From Frateuria_A sp035943815 (GTDB lineage: Bacteria > Pseudomonadota > Gammaproteobacteria > Xanthomonadales > Rhodanobacteraceae), in assembly GCF_035943815.1 (NCBI RefSeq), contig NZ_DASZBU010000019.1:1-64000 (forward strand): a stretch of 64,000 nucleotides of DNA, read 5' to 3'. Each line of letters starts with the position of its first letter. The stretch's first letter is position 1. The notes beneath the pieces were generated by a model that saw only the letters and a list, made by a program, of their open reading frames with translations, was not told where the DNA came from and ran no database searches. A program made the position numbers and the translations under genes. This document shows, piece after piece, positions 49,201 to 60,546 of the stretch.

Positions 49201-49968
49201 CGCCATCGTGCGCGTGCGGTAGTAGGAGTACCAGTTGGCAAAGTTCTGCTGGTCCTGGGAGCTCGTAAGCGAAACCCACACCCAATCGCCACTTTTGTTG
49301 GCGTACAGGTTGCCCACGGCCGCCGAGGTCAGCTGGCCATCAGCGCCGACCGGAAGCGTGGACGCGGCTCGTGTGTATTTGTAGTAGCCCGCGCCATTGT
49401 TTCCGCAGAAGCTGACGCTGGCCAGGCTGCGCGTATTCGCCGAATTGCCCGACGTCACCACGCCTGCCGGCGAGTTGGGACGGTTTATCTCGATTCCGTT
49501 GTCCCATGCCGCTGTGTATGAGGATTGCGGCATGGGGCTGCCGTCCGCCTTCAACGGTGGATCGTACGTATTGTCGGGATTGAAATAGACGCCGTTCATG
49601 CTCCATGAACGGGGATCGTTGGTGTCGGTGATGCCGGCAGTGATCACGCCCGCACAGAGAAAGGGCGCTCCGCTACTCGAAAACGTCCGGTTGGCGGCGA
49701 CGGTCTGGCTCTGGTCGGTGGTGCTGGTGGTCCACCATTTATTGTCAATGTAGGGTCGCTGGTCGGGTGAGTGATGCCAATTCATCGAGCCGGAGTCGTC
49801 AAAGGTCAGCACCAGGTTCGGCGCCACGGTGGTCGTGGCTTCCGGTGGCTTGGCAGATAGATCCACAGTTCCTGCCATGGCCGTGGCCGAGAAACCGACG
49901 CAGAGGCCGAGCACTAGACTGCCCAGGCCGGTGGCCAGGCGCTCACGAGTACCGGTTGCGCTACGCAT
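46234..49968 (-). CDS. pilY1: Type IV pilus tip adhesin / biogenesis protein PilY1
   Basis: A 1244-residue secreted protein with a signal peptide (to about residue 32). The N-terminal region has a von Willebrand A-like segment whose metal motif is FDDSGSM (about 55-62). The C-terminal beta-propeller of the PilC/PilY1 family holds a Ca-binding loop of DYQGDQIED type followed by VAFAGDLQGNIWRFDL. In other species it controls pilus extension and retraction and adhesion, at the pilus tip. It is the largest gene of the operon; length is like that of P. aeruginosa (about 1160). Confidence 0.93.
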   Translation of the reverse strand: MRSATGTRERLATGLGSLVLGLCVGFSATAMAGTVDLSAKPPEATTTVAPNLVLTFDDSGSMNWHHSPDQRPYIDNKWWTTSTTDQSQTVAANRTFSSSGAPFLCAGVITAGITDTNDPRSWSMNGVYFNPDNTYDPPLKADGSPMPQSSYTAAWDNGIEINRPNSPAGVVTSGNSANTRSLASVSFCGNNGAGYYKYTRAASTLPVGADGQLTSAAVGNLYANKSGDWVWVSLTSSQDQQNFANWYSYYRTRTMAAVTSISRAFAPFNKNVRVAWQNINSNQLSNSTKIYKFVDNSTTSNVRTGFYNWLFNMTANGGTPNRSAAMRVGTYFTNRTGATDNNPYWDRDVGKELICRQNFHVQMTDGMWNSDTPSALSINDRTSTTLPDGRSFSISDAESKAVWNEATNSVVTMADIAFYYWSQDLQAGVTGTSLFATTANRRKVSPSIVDTSTGLFGKPLAANSDPRDNKEIYWNPTNDPATWPHLVQYMIGFGASGTLANNDATYTSLRKGATAWPVPVVGADDGKKIDDMWHAALNSRGQFFAASNPADLVSALTKIISSIVARSTTSVAGSLSTSVLSTAAMTYKAGYDTNDWSGSVAAYGVKADGTVGGMLWSGGDLLDARAKGTDSRVILTSTAAGVGKGAAFTGATVVNAINGVDPAFGTSTAGADRLAWLRGNQSKEGISFRQRNHMLGAVMNAQVLYVAQPASGYRDSWPLSSKEAAAAQANKGYAKFQQDHAKRAPTIYVGANDGMLHAFDATRASTDPGTVDVTPSPGAERWAYVPYSVYGRLAGWSSLNNFSFQPSVDGTPVSRDVFFGLNGKSEWHTLLVGGLRYGGRGVYALDITDAPASQSTPDSKVLWEFNNTSTGGANLGYTYGRPNIGRLASGQWVVLVPGGYFPNEESVDCTKSANSGNPVCNKFSSLFVLDAQTGALLKEIKTPTTASGIAGTVESYGLTTPVMGDYQGDQIEDVAFAGDLQGNIWRFDLTGDSSNWKAELFFRSSNPGDRPVTVMPRLFPDPIGGGLVVVFGTGKYLAGTDNVIDSNTKQQAVYGIRDNGQAGQAPVVEGTTPLVEQTLSETGTIRGLTNNAVPLKNAQGAAIRGWYFNLYVNNGSSQANKGERVVVDATALFDTNRAIITTLIPQDNDPCDPAPRGAVIVIDAATGGAAPGVNFGAVANWPDGYKQAGALVKNPPTGGFLPVASAVGGGQIYLPGVTLQQDGSTFSAGAPIWRRRSWRELSND

Positions 49969-49982
49969 GTCGATCGCCTCTC

Positions 49983-50660
49983 TCAGTTGTTGACAGGCGC
50001 GGCGTAGGTGCTTTCCAGCACACGCACGGTATTGGGGTTACCACCCTGGGCACGCGCCGTGACCCGCCAGAGCCAAAGTGAAGTCGAGGGTGTCGAGCTG
50101 CTGCCGTAGGCGGCCGTCACGCCACCCTCGATCTGATTGCCGACGCCCGGAGGCGTTTCCTGCCCAAGGCGCTCGATAACGAAGCGGGGATTGTTCGTCA
50201 GCGCTGCGAGCTTCTGTTGCGCAGCACTCAAGGTGCTCCCGTTCATCGGCGCCATATAACTGAATCCGTTGGCATCGCCCTGATATTCGGCTCCAGCCCA
50301 CGAGTCGTTGGCTGCAGGCCAACCAGCATCACTGCGAAAGCGCACAACATCGGGATTGGGGCTATCGGCGTTGAAGACGTAACAGGTGGTCAATTGAGTA
50401 CCGGGACAGTCGAGGTGCAGGCCGCGGGCTGGCAGGCTCCACAGCAGCCACTCCCCTCCACGGAGGGCGGCCTCGGCCCCCATTTGTGCCTGCTGGTTGT
50501 TCCGCAGACCGCCCACCATGCGCTCCTGCAGCAACGAGCGACCCGAAGCGCTGATCGCCAGGACGGTCAGCAGCAGAAGAAAGATCAGCGCCATCACCAG
50601 CACGACGCCCTGCTGGCGACGGGGGACACGCAACAGCGCTCGGACAGGCTGGGCGGGCAT
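49983..50660 (-). CDS. pilX: Type IV pilus minor protein PilX
   Basis: A 225-residue PilX-type protein: an N-terminal QQGVVLVMALIFLLLLTVLAIS membrane segment after a short charged leader, then MVGGLRNNQQAQMGAEAALR, the conserved PilX stretch. It sits between pilW and pilY1 as in other gammaproteobacteria and is part of the minor pilin complex that primes assembly. Confidence 0.9.
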   Translation of the reverse strand: MPAQPVRALLRVPRRQQGVVLVMALIFLLLLTVLAISASGRSLLQERMVGGLRNNQQAQMGAEAALRGGEWLLWSLPARGLHLDCPGTQLTTCYVFNADSPNPDVVRFRSDAGWPAANDSWAGAEYQGDANGFSYMAPMNGSTLSAAQQKLAALTNNPRFVIERLGQETPPGVGNQIEGGVTAAYGSSSTPSTSLWLWRVTARAQGGNPNTVRVLESTYAAPVNN

Positions 50661-50716
50661 GGATGGCTCCGTTCGACAATGGCGGCACCGGAGGCTTACG
50701 CCCGCGGCGCCCGAAA

Positions 50717-52033
50717 TCAGGGGTTGTAGTTGCGCAGCGAAACGAGGGCGTTGAACTCGCGACGGATCGTGCCAGCCGCAAAACCCTGGTCATTCGGCTT
50801 GATCGCATGGCCGGCATCCGTGAGGGGTAGCGGCGCGGTATTGCCGTCAGCCGTGTACAGGTAGCTCGTATCGGTGCTGGTCAGTGTCGGCAACTGCGCC
50901 TGGCCACTCATCAGCAGGCGCACATCGATGCTTTTGACCGCACGCCACAGGCACCCCGCCGGGTTGACGGACACACTGCCGTCCGCAGCCAGCACAGAAG
51001 TGGGGCAGCCGATCGCATTGCCCATCCTGTTGTCCACTTGGGAGGCGGTGAGGAATTGGGTGTTGCCGTTGTTGTCCTCCACGCCATAGAGGAAATCCAG
51101 GCGCTCCACTCCACGCACCAGTTCCTGGGTTTGCCCGTTTTGCCGGCGCATGAGCGCCCCTGTGGTCTGGCCATCGCCGTTGTCGACTACCTGCAGGAAA
51201 TAGCTCACCGTCAGAAGATCCGTATTGAAGTCGAACAGCTTGAGCGCCGATTGGGGTTGCTGGCTGGTCGGTGTGGTGTCGGCGAAATTGGCGGCGATAC
51301 GCGGGGTAAGCAGTCCGCCGCCGCTCACATCGACGGCGAAGACCTGCGCATTGGAGCAGTCGGCCAGCATGGCCAGGTCATTTGCACCGAACTCGCTGAT
51401 CGCAGGCTCACCGGACGCCGGCTTGATCGCCACACTGGTAACAGCACCCTTGCTGTCGGCCATGACGCTGGTGTTGCCTGCCCCAATGGCCCAGCCGCGC
51501 GAGCTGTCGAGATAGCGCATGGTCACCACCGATGCGCCGACCACGCGCGCCCCTACCGCCTTTCCCATGGCTGGCGCCACCGAGGAAGGAAGATCGGGTG
51601 TGCAGGTGCTCTTGCCACATCCGTATCCACGCATGGAGAGGAATGCGGGAAGGTAGTAGGGCGCCGTCGGTTGTGCGGGATAGCCGTTGGCGCCCCATTG
51701 CGTCGTCACGTCGCTCAATGCACCGAGCAGATTGACTGCATAGATCTTGGGGGCCCGCAGCCCATCCATGTAAAGGCCACTGCCACCGCTGCTGGCCACG
51801 CCACCGGTGTTGCTGCAGTAGAGCCCGTTGGCGTGGCGCAAATCCTGGGTGATGCGGGTGATCGCAAACCGCCCATCCTCCTGTAGTTGCGCCAACTGGT
51901 TCTGCGCACGATTGCTGCTGGAGGTGGAAAGGAACACGGTGACGATCCCGGCGGCGACCAGCAGGCCGAGCACCATCGCCACCATGAGCTCGATCAGCGT
52001 GACGCCGCGCGCCGTGAACGAACGCACCATCAT
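50717..52033 (-). CDS. pilW: Type IV pilus minor protein PilW
   Basis: A 438-residue prepilin-like protein with the peptidase site ARG^VTLIELMVAMVLG and the PilW pattern FLSTSSSNRAQNQLAQLQEDGRFA. A large periplasmic region follows with cysteines (LYCSNTGG, GYGCGKSTC, IGCPTS). The start at 52033 overlaps the pilV stop, so the two are coupled. The other in-frame upstream stretch overlaps pilV. Confidence 0.9.
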   Translation of the reverse strand: MMVRSFTARGVTLIELMVAMVLGLLVAAGIVTVFLSTSSSNRAQNQLAQLQEDGRFAITRITQDLRHANGLYCSNTGGVASSGGSGLYMDGLRAPKIYAVNLLGALSDVTTQWGANGYPAQPTAPYYLPAFLSMRGYGCGKSTCTPDLPSSVAPAMGKAVGARVVGASVVTMRYLDSSRGWAIGAGNTSVMADSKGAVTSVAIKPASGEPAISEFGANDLAMLADCSNAQVFAVDVSGGGLLTPRIAANFADTTPTSQQPQSALKLFDFNTDLLTVSYFLQVVDNGDGQTTGALMRRQNGQTQELVRGVERLDFLYGVEDNNGNTQFLTASQVDNRMGNAIGCPTSVLAADGSVSVNPAGCLWRAVKSIDVRLLMSGQAQLPTLTSTDTSYLYTADGNTAPLPLTDAGHAIKPNDQGFAAGTIRREFNALVSLRNYNP

Positions 52034-52560
52034 GGCTGGAACTCCCAGGCATAGGTCTGGGCGGCGGTGTCGCGGTTGGCGGTGTCGCCAGCCTTGCGCT
52101 CGTTCCAGGTAATGGTCAGCGCGCAATGCCCACCGTAGGGAGGGCGGCGGTTGATCTGGTCGGCAGAAACCGTATAGCTGAGGGTGTTGGCCTCCTGGCA
52201 ACTGATCGCGGCACCGGCGTTGGGCAGCAGGGTGGTCAGCATGCTGCTCCAGAGCTGCCGGTCGCGCTGCGCCAGCAGCAGCGGCGAACAGGCGCTGGTC
52301 TGGCAATCGATATTGCCTGTGACCGGATATGCGCCGTTGTAGCTTCCGTTCCACACGCCCACGGGATTGGCGCGCATGCGATCGGCCATTGCGCCGGCCA
52401 GAAAGGTCACCTGGGTACGCTGGTAGGCGGTGTGGTTGGAGCGCGTCGCCATCACCAGCAGACCCGCCATGCCGATCATGCCCACGCTGAAGATCAGCAC
52501 GGCCACCAATACCTCGATCAGCGAGACGCCGCGCTGGTAGCACGGTGCGTAACGGTTCAT
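52030..52560 (-). CDS. pilV: Type IV pilus minor pilin PilV
   Basis: A 176-residue minor pilin with the prepilin site YQRG^VSLIEVLVAVLIFSVG and MATRSNHTAYQRTQVTFLAGAMADRMRANP, the PilV block. It is the first gene of the pilV-pilW-pilX-pilY1-pilE-fimT set. GGGAGGGGG just upstream of ATG 52560 is the ribosome site. The operon promoter must lie in the 127 bp upstream, but no sigma54 or sigma70 boxes are convincing. Confidence 0.92.
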   Translation of the reverse strand: MNRYAPCYQRGVSLIEVLVAVLIFSVGMIGMAGLLVMATRSNHTAYQRTQVTFLAGAMADRMRANPVGVWNGSYNGAYPVTGNIDCQTSACSPLLLAQRDRQLWSSMLTTLLPNAGAAISCQEANTLSYTVSADQINRRPPYGGHCALTITWNERKAGDTANRDTAAQTYAWEFQP

Positions 52561-52687
52561 TCGGCCCCCTCCCGGATCACGCCGCCGCCAGCATAGGCAG
52601 TGCGGCGCGGCCTGCCAGACGTGGGCAGACGAAAGGTGGCTTTTCCCCGACTAGCGGTAGCGGAGCCTCAGCCGGCCGTGGCGCGCG

Positions 52688-54610
52688 TCACACTACGCTG
52701 GCCCGTGCCGCCAGGGTTTCGACTCGGTTGCGGCCGGCGTCCTTGGCTCGATACATCGCCGTGTCGGCACGGCGGATCAACTCGGGCAGGTCATCGGACT
52801 CGTGGTCGGCTTCGGCCGCGCCAACGCTGGCGGTGACCTCGAGGCCCGGAGCGAGATTGCCCAGTGGCAGCGATTCGAGCTTGCGCCGCAGTCGCTCGGC
52901 AATCTGCAGGGCCACGTCCAGCGAGGTGTCCGGCAGCACGATCAGGAACTCCTCGCCGCCCATCCGGCCCAGCAGGTCGAAGCGCCGCAGCACCTGCCTG
53001 CAGGCCTGCGCGATGCGCACCAGCACCTGGTCGCCCACCGCGTGGCCGAAGGCATCGTTCACCGACTTGAAGTGGTCCACGTCCAGTACCAGCACGCACA
53101 GCGACTCGCCCTGCGCGCGGGCATCGCCCAGCGCGCGCCTCGCCAACTCCTCGATGTGGCGGCGGTTGGCGATGCCGGTGAGCGGATCGGTCATCGCCAG
53201 CCTGTGCAGCTTGCGCGAGCGGCGAAACTGGCGGGCCGCGAGCCACAGCAGCATGAGGATCAGCACTCCGCCCAGCACCAGCGCCACCCGCTGCCAGCGG
53301 CGCACGTGCTCCAGCGACTGCAGTTGCTGTTCCTTCAGTGCGCGGTCGGCGGCCAGGCGGCGGCTTTCCTGGTCGCGCTGGGCGGTCTGGAACTGGTAGT
53401 TCATCAGTGTGGCATTGTCCGAATGCGCCTTGCGGTCGAGCGCCTCGCGTACCTTCACCAGGCGGCGCAGATCCGTCACTTCCGGCTCCAGACGGTTCAG
53501 CGCCTGGTAGCTGCGCGCACGCGCATCGAGCAGTTCGGCCAGGTAACGCAGGTTGCCGCTCTGCTGGAGCAGCGTCTCGGCCTGGGCGTACTCGGCGATC
53601 GCCTGGTCGTGCAGGCCCAGGCCCGCATGGGCCTTGGCGGTCTGCAGCAAGACCATGTCGCGGTTGGAACGGTCGCCCGTGCGCGCGAACCCGGGCTGCG
53701 CCAGGGCCAGCTCCTCCAGCGCCTGGGCATAGCGCCCCTGCTGGTTGTCCACCTGCGCCAGCCCCAGGTGGATGCCGGCTTCCTGAGAACGGTTCTCGAC
53801 CGCCCTGGCGAGCGCCAGGGCCTTGTGCAGATGGCTTTCGGCGGACGCCTGCTCGCCCACGTCGCTATCGAGGAAACCCAGTTGCATGTGGGCGGCGAGC
53901 TGCTGCGCCCGGTCGTGGCGCTGCTCGCCCAGGGCCAACAGCTTGTCCAGGTAGTCGCGCGCCTGCGCTGATTCGCCCAGCCGCCGGTAGGCCACCGCGA
54001 TGTTGAACAGGTTCTGCTCGCTTTCGATTGGCGCGCCGCTGGTCTCGTAGAACTTCTGCGCCTCCAGGAAATCCACCAGCGCCAGGGCGTGCTCGCCCAG
54101 CAGGGACTGCACGCTGCCGCGCCAGGTCAGGCCGTCGGCGACCAGGCGCGTGTTCTCGTGGCGCCGGGCCAGTGCGATGCCGGCGTCGTAGTCGACCAGC
54201 GCATCGCGCGACGTGGTAAGCGACTCCTGGTTGGAGCCGCGACAGAAATGGAAGTTGACCTCGGCTTCCACGTAGCCGATCCGCCTGGCGTCGGCCAAGC
54301 CCTGGTCGGCATAGGCGATGCCTTCGGCGGGCGAAGCGTCCATGCCCAGGATGCAGAACAGGTAGCGGTAGCGCAGCTCGCGGCGCGCGTCGCCCGGAGG
54401 CACCAGGCCTTTCACCTGCTGGAGCACCTTGAGCATGTCCGCCTGGTTGTCAGGCGCGATCTCGCCACGCTCCAGCTGGCCGGCAAGCTGATCGAACGCC
54501 TCCGCCTTGCCCGGAGGCACGGTCGCGAACGCGCGTCCCAGCAGGACGCACAACAACAACATCGACACGAATCGCAGCGTCAGCGTTGCTCGAGGCGTCG
54601 GTATGGGCAA
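52688..54610 (-). CDS. TPR-GGDEF diguanylate cyclase
   Basis: A protein of about 640 residues with an N-terminal signal region, a long tetratricopeptide-like helical part (about 40-410), one membrane segment (about 440-462, RWQRVALVLGGVLILMLLWLAA) and a GGDEF domain (about 485-630). The active site is GGEEF and RRFD five residues upstream is an I-site. The periplasmic TPR part would sense a partner, and the product is c-di-GMP in the cytoplasm. The start is uncertain: TTG 54610 gives a better signal peptide, ATG 54562 is the first ATG. It lies 127 bp upstream of pilV, on the same strand but reading towards it. Confidence 0.82.
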   Translation of the reverse strand: MPIPTPRATLTLRFVSMLLLCVLLGRAFATVPPGKAEAFDQLAGQLERGEIAPDNQADMLKVLQQVKGLVPPGDARRELRYRYLFCILGMDASPAEGIAYADQGLADARRIGYVEAEVNFHFCRGSNQESLTTSRDALVDYDAGIALARRHENTRLVADGLTWRGSVQSLLGEHALALVDFLEAQKFYETSGAPIESEQNLFNIAVAYRRLGESAQARDYLDKLLALGEQRHDRAQQLAAHMQLGFLDSDVGEQASAESHLHKALALARAVENRSQEAGIHLGLAQVDNQQGRYAQALEELALAQPGFARTGDRSNRDMVLLQTAKAHAGLGLHDQAIAEYAQAETLLQQSGNLRYLAELLDARARSYQALNRLEPEVTDLRRLVKVREALDRKAHSDNATLMNYQFQTAQRDQESRRLAADRALKEQQLQSLEHVRRWQRVALVLGGVLILMLLWLAARQFRRSRKLHRLAMTDPLTGIANRRHIEELARRALGDARAQGESLCVLVLDVDHFKSVNDAFGHAVGDQVLVRIAQACRQVLRRFDLLGRMGGEEFLIVLPDTSLDVALQIAERLRRKLESLPLGNLAPGLEVTASVGAAEADHESDDLPELIRRADTAMYRAKDAGRNRVETLAARASVV

Positions 54611-54759
54611 GATCAGGAATCCGGTGGGCGCCCTTCCCTGGCGAGCTCTGGCAGCGTGCGTTCCCTTAGCGGCCGGAGACCTCGAAACTGTAGCGGGCGG
54701 CGCCCCTGTCGATCCCTGCGCCAACCGCTCCGGCCTCAAGCTTGCCACGCCGGGCGCGC

Positions 54760-54788
54760 TTGCGTGCGCCGCGCCCGATCCGTAGAAT
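54760..54788 (+). promoter_or_regulatory. Sigma70-type promoter of tRNA-Thr
   Basis: TTGCGT (54760-54765) and TAGAAT (54783-54788) are separated by 17 bp; transcription would begin a few bases before 54801. Confidence 0.65.
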
Positions 54789-54800
54789 TTCCGCCTCTTT

Positions 54801-54876
54801 GCCGGAATAGCTCAGTTGGTAGAGCGGCGCATTCGTAATGCGTAGGTCGTAGGTTCGAATCCTATTTCCGGCACCA
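54801..54876 (+). tRNA. tRNA-Thr (CGT)
   Basis: A 76-nt cloverleaf with encoded CCA. The acceptor GCCGGAA pairs with TTCCGGC, the D-loop is AGCTCAGTTGGTAGAGC, the T-arm is AGGTTCGAATCCT, and the anticodon loop TTCGTAA gives anticodon CGT, reading ACG threonine codons. Confidence 0.96.
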
Positions 54877-54884
54877 GTCGCAAC

Positions 54885-54915
54885 GAAAAAGGCCCGCTCG
54901 CGCGGGCCTTTTTCG
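54885..54915. terminator. Bidirectional terminator between tRNA-Thr and ispH
   Basis: GAAAAAGGCCCGC and GCGGGCCTTTTTC form a long stem around TCGC, with A and T runs on both sides. It can end the tRNA transcript and the convergent ispH operon. Confidence 0.85.
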
Positions 54916-54928
54916 TTGCTGATGGGGA

Positions 54929-55897
54929 TCAGAGGCTGGCGGGAACGTTGCCGCCGTCCAGGCGCAGCTCGCGAGGCAGCGCGAAGGTGATGGTTTCGGC
55001 CTCGCCCTCCAGTTCGCGCACCGGGCCCGCGCCCCAGGACTGCAGCCTGGCGATGACATCGCGCACGAGCTTGTCCGGGGCTGAGGCGCCCGCGGTGAGG
55101 CCGATGCGGGACACGCCATCGAGCCAGCTGCGCTCGATGTGCTCCGCGCCGTCGATGAGATACGCGCGCACGCCCTGTTTTTCGGCCAGCTCGCGCAGGC
55201 GGTTGGAGTTGGAGCTGTTGACCGAGCCCACCACCAGCACCAGATCGACCGCCTCGGCCAACCGGCGCACGGCGTCCTGGCGGTTCTGCGTGGCGTAGCA
55301 GATGTCGTCCTTGCGCGGCCCCTCGATATCGGGAAAGCGCTCGCGCAGCGCGGCGATGATCGCCTTGGTGTCGTCCACCGAAAGCGTTGTCTGGGTGACG
55401 TAGGACAACTGGTGCGCGAAACGCGGAGCCAGCCCGGCGACGTCCTCGACCGATTCCACCAGCAGGATCTCGCCGCTGTTGGCGCCGTTCCACTGGCCCA
55501 TGGTGCCCTCGACCTCGGGGTGGCCGGCATGGCCGATCAGCACCACGCTGCGCCCGATCCGTCCGAGCCGTGCCACCTCCATGTGCACCTTGGTGACCAG
55601 CGGACAGGTGGCGTCGAATACCTTGAGCCCGCGCCCGGCCGCTTCCTCGCGCACCGCCTGCGATACGCCGTGCGCGCTGAAGATCACCGTGGCGCCGTCG
55701 GGCACCTCGTGCAGTTCCTCGACGAAGATGGCGCCGTCGGCACGCAGCTTCTCCACCACGTAGCGGTTGTGCACCACCTCGTGGCGCACGTAGATCGGCG
55801 CGCCATAGGACTCCAGCGCGCGCTCGACGATGGCGATGGCACGGTCGACGCCGGCGCAGAAGCCGCGGGGATTGGCAAGGAGGATATCCATGGACAT
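54929..55897 (-). CDS. ispH: 4-hydroxy-3-methylbut-2-enyl diphosphate reductase
   Basis: The 322-residue iron-sulfur enzyme makes the isoprenoid precursors IPP and DMAPP, the last step of the MEP pathway. The three cluster cysteines lie in RGFCAGV (about 14), DATCPLV (about 98) and DICYATQNRQ (about 199), with the conserved HEVVHN, SAHGV and GHAGHPE. It follows lspA by seven bases and closes the block. An inner ATG two codons on is an equal start. Confidence 0.96.
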   Translation of the reverse strand: MSMDILLANPRGFCAGVDRAIAIVERALESYGAPIYVRHEVVHNRYVVEKLRADGAIFVEELHEVPDGATVIFSAHGVSQAVREEAAGRGLKVFDATCPLVTKVHMEVARLGRIGRSVVLIGHAGHPEVEGTMGQWNGANSGEILLVESVEDVAGLAPRFAHQLSYVTQTTLSVDDTKAIIAALRERFPDIEGPRKDDICYATQNRQDAVRRLAEAVDLVLVVGSVNSSNSNRLRELAEKQGVRAYLIDGAEHIERSWLDGVSRIGLTAGASAPDKLVRDVIARLQSWGAGPVRELEGEAETITFALPRELRLDGGNVPASL

Positions 55898-55904
55898 CCC
55901 GCGA

Positions 55905-56405
55905 TTATCGCACGTCGCCCGCGCCCTTCCCGCTCCTCATGCCGAACAGGATCAGGAGCACCGCGCCCACCGTGATGCCGCAGTCAGCCACGTTGAAGAC
56001 CGGATAGCTCCATTGGCGGTAGTAGACCTGGATGAAGTCGGTCACCTGGGCTGCGTGCAGGCGATCGACCAGATTGCCCAGCGCGCCGCCGACGACGAAC
56101 GCCAACGGCAATGCGGTACGCCAGTCGCGCCGCGGGGTCCGCGCCAGCCATACCACCAGGGCGCCGCTGATCAGCAGCGCCAGCGCGACGAAGAACCAGC
56201 GCTGCCAGCCATTGCTTTCGGCCAGGAAGCTGAACGCCGCGCCGGTGTTGAAGGCCAGCGTCCAGTTGAGGAAACCCGGGATCACCGGATGCGGCATGCC
56301 CGCCGGCTGCAAGGCGTGCAACGCCCAGAACTTGCTCAGCTGGTCCAGGGCGATCACCAGCAGGGAGAGCAGCAGCCAGGGCAAGGCGTTGGGTTTGGGA
56401 TGCAT
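55905..56405 (-). CDS. lspA: Lipoprotein signal peptidase
   Basis: A 166-residue inner-membrane aspartic peptidase that removes signal peptides from prolipoproteins. Four membrane segments are visible and the two catalytic aspartates lie in GNLVDRLH and FNVADCGI. ATG at 56405 starts MHPKPNALPW; upstream in-frame sequence belongs to a palindrome-rich spacer. It lies between ileS and ispH, the usual order. Confidence 0.95.
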   Translation of the reverse strand: MHPKPNALPWLLLSLLVIALDQLSKFWALHALQPAGMPHPVIPGFLNWTLAFNTGAAFSFLAESNGWQRWFFVALALLISGALVVWLARTPRRDWRTALPLAFVVGGALGNLVDRLHAAQVTDFIQVYYRQWSYPVFNVADCGITVGAVLLILFGMRSGKGAGDVR

Positions 56406-56420
56406 GGATCTCTCGCTTTG

Positions 56421-56520
56421 TTCCCTCTCCCGCCGGAAGAGGATGCCCGACAGGGCGGGTGAGGGTTCGGGGGGCGAGTGGCGCCGAGGCTCCCGCCCGA
56501 CCCTCACCCCCGATCCCTCG
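56421..56520. repeat. Palindrome-rich spacer between ileS and lspA
   Basis: This 100-bp spacer is made of CCCTCTCCCGCCGG, GGCGGGTGAGGGTTCGGGG and CGACCCTCACCCCCGA, arms of one or two inverted repeats related to the CTCTCCC-GGGAG family found at 2717 and 41717. Confidence 0.55.
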
Positions 56521-56528
56521 GCTCATAG

Positions 56529-59390
<2,862 letters not shown>

Positions 59391-59526
59391 GGTGGGTGTC
59401 CGTGGGTCGCGCGAGGCGCGACACGCGCTGGCGAACCATTAAAACTAGTGGAAATTGCTGCGCTGCGGTAGCAGCAGGCGAGACCCGAGGGCCTGGCCGC
59501 GCCCGAAGCGCACCGATCAAAGCGCG

Positions 59527-60480
59527 TCAGGCTTCGGCCAGCCGCGGGTTCATGCCCAGCAACTCGCGCGCCAGGCGGGCGTCGGCATGCATCTGCGAAG
59601 TGAGCGCCGTCAGGTCATCGAACTTCTGCTCGTCACGCAACTTGGCCACGAACTCGACCGCCATGCGACGGCCGTAGAGATCGCCCTCGAAATCGAACAG
59701 ATGTACTTCCAGCAACGGTTGCGCGACCTGATTGACCGTGGGCCGCAAGCCCAGCGAAGCGACACCGGGCCAACTGCACGGGGCGTCCCCCAGGCCCACG
59801 CGCACGGCGAAGATCCCCTGCACCGGGCTCGCGCGCCCGCGCAGGTGGATGTTTGCGGTGGGAAACCCCAGCGTTCGCCCGAGCTGGTTGCCGCGCTCGA
59901 CCCGGCCGTCGATCACGAACGGCCGCCCGAGCAGCGGCGCGGCGCCGGTGAACTCGCCCGCAGCCAGCAGTGCGCGCACGCGCGTGGCCGAAACGCGGGT
60001 GCCCTCGAGCAGCACCGGCGGCATCACCCGCACGCCGAAACCCAGCTCGACGCCCATGCGCTCGAGCAGGGCGACGTCGCCGGCCCGCTTGTGGCCGAAG
60101 CGGAAGTCCTCGCCCACCCAGACCTCGCGCGCGGCCAGCCGTTCGACCAGCACGCGGCGCACGAAATCCTCAGCCGATAGCGAAGTCAGCGCCGCGTTGA
60201 AGCGCAACAGCAGCACCCGTGCCATGCCGGCGGCGGCGAAGCCAGCGAGCTTCTCGCGCAGGCTGGACAGCCGCGGCACCGGTTCGCGCGAGAAAAAGGC
60301 CCGCGGCAGCGGCTCGAAGCTGATCACCGCCGGTGTCGCCTCCAGCGCCTGCGCACGGATGCGCACCTCGGCCAACAGGGCCTGGTGGCCCCGATGCAGT
60401 CCGTCGAAGGCGCCGATGGCCACCACGCTGCCCGCGGGGGCCAGGCAGGGGCCCATGAGGTCCCGGGAAAGTGTCGTCAT
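59527..60480 (-). CDS. ribF: Bifunctional riboflavin kinase/FAD synthetase
   Basis: The 317-residue enzyme makes FMN and then FAD. The N-terminal adenylyltransferase half has GAFDGLHRGHQALL and the C-terminal kinase half has GRVERGNQLGRTLGFPTANI. The ATG start at 60480 gives MTTLSRDLMGP. It lies 66 bp after murJ and 136 bp before ileS. Confidence 0.95.
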   Translation of the reverse strand: MTTLSRDLMGPCLAPAGSVVAIGAFDGLHRGHQALLAEVRIRAQALEATPAVISFEPLPRAFFSREPVPRLSSLREKLAGFAAAGMARVLLLRFNAALTSLSAEDFVRRVLVERLAAREVWVGEDFRFGHKRAGDVALLERMGVELGFGVRVMPPVLLEGTRVSATRVRALLAAGEFTGAAPLLGRPFVIDGRVERGNQLGRTLGFPTANIHLRGRASPVQGIFAVRVGLGDAPCSWPGVASLGLRPTVNQVAQPLLEVHLFDFEGDLYGRRMAVEFVAKLRDEQKFDDLTALTSQMHADARLARELLGMNPRLAEA

Positions 60481-60546
60481 CCGGCGAGTATACGAAAGCC
60501 GTGCCGTTGTCCTTGCGCCCATGCGCCCGCAGACGGGCCGCGAGCC

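Noticed and set aside
52561..52687. A sigma54 promoter before pilV
   Set aside because: TGGCAGG is present, but the GG-GC spacing does not fit the -24/-12 consensus.
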